In this document: in pieces, positions 1 to 11,873 of the stretch
Layout of the letters: the number at the start of each line of letters is the position of its first letter
Numbering within the stretch: the first letter of the stretch is position 1
Origin: Phoronis pallida
Taxonomy: Eukaryota; Phoronida; Phoronidae
Assembly (NCBI GenBank): GCA_028565715.1
Contig: JAOXYC010196242.1
Span: 1-11,873, forward strand
Length of the DNA stretch: 11,873 bases
Direction: 5' to 3'
Position numbers and translations under genes: made by a program
The notes under the pieces: generated by a model
Database searches by the model: none
The model's input: the letters and a program-made list of their open reading frames with translations, nothing else
What the model was told of the DNA's origin: nothing

Positions 1-137
1 CTTTTCCAAGAATATGAGAGGACTGAAATAAAGAGTTTGAATTGTCATAAAAGCCTTGCTTTTAACAATTTCTGCATTTTTAAATATTATATACAACTGA
101 AATTATAATTAGAATTATGCGTTGTAAAAAATCTCAC
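1..137 (-). other. CUL1 intron 13, 5' part (runs off window)
   Basis: It begins with donor GTGAGA at 137-132. No CUL1 coding match is seen up to base 1. Confidence 0.85.
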
Positions 138-10014
<9,877 letters not shown>

Positions 10015-10460
10015 TTTTTCAATTTGAATTTTATGACCAGCGTCTTAAATCACCAGATTTGTATCAGCTTAATTTTCCTTGGCAAAACTTGCTACGATGT
10101 GGAAACAGGTTTAACAGATCAGGGTCGCAGGTGAATGGCATCAGTCAGTTTATTTCAGGTCACCACACTCATGCTTTATTTGTTTAACCACTTCCTTCTA
10201 ATGGATTGTGTTGGATTCTCAGTGAGTCTGGAAAAGTAAGATGTAGTCAATTAAAATAAAAGTTTAAACATTTACCACAAAAACCTTATTTTAAATCAGA
10301 TCTGCAAATTGGCTGCCAATCAACCGTACTTGTAAGGGCCATCAAAACAGATTTTAAAGATATTATAGTTTTTCCTCATTCACCATAGGGTCTTTCTTAA
10401 TCCTTAAAAAAAAAATAACTAAGTTCACTCCATTTTTTAAAAAAAATGGTTTTAAATTTT

Positions 10461-10494
10461 GTGCCGGACGTGACATTCGTGCCGGACGTGACAT
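10461..10494. repeat. 18-bp tandem repeat, about two copies
   Basis: GTGCCGGACGTGACATTC at 10461-10478 is followed directly by GTGCCGGACGTGACAT at 10479-10494. It is GC-rich within an AT-rich tract, so it stands out from its surroundings. It may be an end or a subterminal repeat of a transposon; I do not recognise the family with certainty. Confidence 0.85.
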
Positions 10495-10862
10495 ATTTAA
10501 AATAATTACATGTATTGTTCAGTATCTAAAGCTAAATTTTCAATTTTAAAAAGAAAATCTTCCTTAGGTTTAACCTTTGGCACCATAAGTAAATGACTTG
10601 TTTCAAGTTAATAAATTTCCACTTTGAAATGACAAACATCAATGGAAAAATAAGTTTACAAGCTCAGGTTCCACAGTTTCATGAATTTCTGGTATTATTC
10701 AAAGATTTTTATGATAAGGAAAAAACTTAATTTTGAATGAAATTCTTAACCAGAAATGATTATGATTGATGCTCTACCTTGACCATGCACAGGTACAAGC
10801 GTGTGAATGATGGCTAGTATTACTGCATTATGACAAGTATTTTCACAGTGTCACACAGTGCC

Positions 10863-10878
10863 AATGACTTAAGTCATT
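10863..10878. promoter_or_regulatory. perfect palindrome AATGACTTAAGTCATT
   Basis: A 16-bp perfect palindrome containing two TGACT half-sites of bZIP type. It lies about 850 bp upstream of the CUL1 start codon. A binding role is only a possibility. Confidence 0.3.
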
Positions 10879-11290
10879 CAAATCTATCAGGAAAGAAGAT
10901 ATCACTGACCTGCCAGTGACTGGCCAAGTTAGCAGGTTAGTGGCAGTGGCAGTGGACAGTGGACCAGTCACCGCTCAAAATAGACACATTTAGAATTTGT
11001 AGGCTGGTGGATTTCAAGTCCATATAAGGAAATGTTCAGTCATATGTGCAACGTCTATAATATTGCTAAAAGATTAATTCAACGTGTAAACAATGGTCAG
11101 TAGTGAACCAGTAAAAGTATCCCAGACTGTTTCGTGTTTGTCTGGAGTGTGGAGTTCAGACTTCGAGCATTTCCTTTGAAATAGAAGCGAACCCTGTGAG
11201 AAAGAAATTGGCGTATCACGTTCCCTGTTCCAATTCAGAAGATAATTTTCAAATGAGGACAGGCTACAATCAACGAAGAGTCATTATTGA

Positions 11291-11577
11291 ATACCTTACA
11301 CAATATTCCGGACTGTTTATTGTCCCAATTTATCACTGAATGTAGGATAAAAAGTCTAGATTCCCGTACATCCACTTTGAAGTTTTCTCGCAATTTATCT
11401 AAAACTCTCCCGAGATTTCATTCTAAAAATAACTGAAAACGTCACCAGAATTTCGTACACGTCATCAGTTTGTGCTAACATCACGTGATACACACACACG
11501 ATATAAGTCGAAAGTAAACAGAGGTTGCCCAATACTTGAAGTAAATCTGTTATCACGAGAACTAGCGTCATACTTTG
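11291..11577. promoter_or_regulatory. candidate bidirectional promoter
   Basis: The region lies between CUL1 (minus) and a possible plus-strand first exon. Two CRE-like ACGTCA cores (11439-11444, 11459-11464) and a TCACGTGA E-box (11481-11488) cluster within 50 bp, the densest set of known factor motifs in the upstream part. A possible 5' noncoding exon of CUL1 would end at 11295 (AAG|GTATTC on the minus strand). No clear TATA box or transcription start can be fixed. Confidence 0.35.
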
Positions 11578-11638
11578 ATGGGCAATTCAAACAAGAAGCA
11601 CACACAAAATTCAAGCACTATGTCAAGTGGGAAAGGAG
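11578..11638 (+). CDS. possible first coding exon of a divergent gene
   Basis: From an ATG at 11578 (in-frame stop TAG at 11563) the frame reads MGNSNKKHTQNSSTMSSGKG and meets the consensus donor GTATGT at 11639. A second in-frame ATG at 11620 has a better context (A at -3) and would give MSSGKG. No family is recognised from so few residues and no second exon is visible before the window ends. The evidence is one start and one donor in the right order plus the divergent position. Confidence 0.25.
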
Positions 11639-11744
11639 GTATGTTTAGGTTCTATCTTGAATCTTGTCACCAAAACGATATCCACTAACAACACCAATTT
11701 TCGAAAAATGTCCTTGGTTCTAAATTTTGACATTAACACTAACA

Positions 11745-11873
11745 CCCGGGGGGGGCACCGACATAAAATCCCGGTACGCATGTTTAAGAAAAAAAGCGCG
11801 TGAAAGGCTACCATTTTCGGGATGACGGCGCGTAACGCGCGTTACGCGCTTAGGGTATGTTTTTCAGCCTTTT
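11745..11873. repeat. GC-rich repeat segment running off window
   Basis: It starts near the run CCCGGGGGGGGCACC and continues with CCCGGTACGC, GCGCGTGAAAGG and a perfect 22-bp palindrome at 11828-11849 whose half is GCGCGTAACGC. The CpG density is far above the rest of the window. It looks like part of an interspersed repeat; the class is not determined. It might instead be a CpG-rich part of the divergent gene's first intron. Confidence 0.45.

Larger units (their letters stand above)
10015..11290. other. upstream or 5'UTR-intron region of CUL1
   Basis: About 1.3 kb without a recognised gene. No convincing acceptor can be singled out just upstream of the ATG, although CATCGTAG near 10095 is possible, so the 5' untranslated region cannot be delimited. 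It contains the inverted AT tract CCATTTTTT/AAAAAATGG (about 10431-10449), an 18-bp tandem repeat (10461-10494), a 16-bp palindrome (10863-10878), and a CAGTGG-rich stretch at 10938-10962. Confidence 0.7.

Noticed and set aside
1-60. Possible CUL1 exon 14 after a TTTCAG on the minus strand near base 24
   Set aside because: The translation (SSHILGK...) does not match the expected LERSYQRF-type continuation, so the true exon is beyond the window.
11633-11640. AAAGGAGG resembling a bacterial ribosome binding site
   Set aside because: The window is clearly eukaryotic with spliceosomal introns; this is the exon end before a GTATGT donor.

Overview
The window is eukaryotic nuclear DNA, almost certainly from an invertebrate animal. 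It is AT-rich, has no bacterial-type gene packing, and carries one split gene on the minus strand with clean GT-AG introns of about 0.3-1.4 kb. The introns are filled with foldback (MITE-like) repeats. The encoded protein is very close to animal cullin-1 but differs from the vertebrate form, for example by a nine-residue insert near the N terminus. I cannot name the phylum from this sequence; a marine lophotrochozoan or invertebrate deuterostome would fit.

The gene is CUL1, the scaffold of SCF (Skp1-cullin-F-box) ubiquitin ligases. Thirteen coding exons can be placed from the start codon at 10014 down to 138. Each is bounded by consensus splice sites and all reading-frame phases join. Together they give 1710 coding bases, or 570 residues. 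Human CUL1 has 776 residues, so roughly the last 215-220 residues lie beyond base 1. These include the rest of the RING-binding domain, the winged-helix domains and the neddylation lysine. The part present covers the Skp1/F-box-binding N-terminal helices, the three cullin repeats, and the start of the C-terminal cullin-homology domain.

Layout from right to left (direction of transcription): 11745-11873 is a GC-rich repeat running off the window, with a perfect 22-bp palindrome. 11578-11638 is a possible first coding exon of a divergent plus-strand gene. About 11290-11577 is a candidate bidirectional promoter. 10015-11290 is upstream or 5'UTR-intron sequence with an 18-bp tandem repeat. CUL1 exons and introns follow down to base 138.

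The introns hold most of the unexplained structure. There are at least five separate foldback elements (introns 1, 4, 6, 7 and 8), a probable piggyBac-type relic (intron 1), a probable hAT end (intron 11) and an 83-bp tandem duplication with a matching change in its hairpin stem (intron 2). I see no operon, CRISPR array, virus, toxin or new multigene system. The most noteworthy items are the foldback with internal short repeats and TTAA borders in intron 6, the covarying tandem repeat, the two abutting foldbacks in intron 7, and the CUL1 insert beside the Skp1-binding helix.
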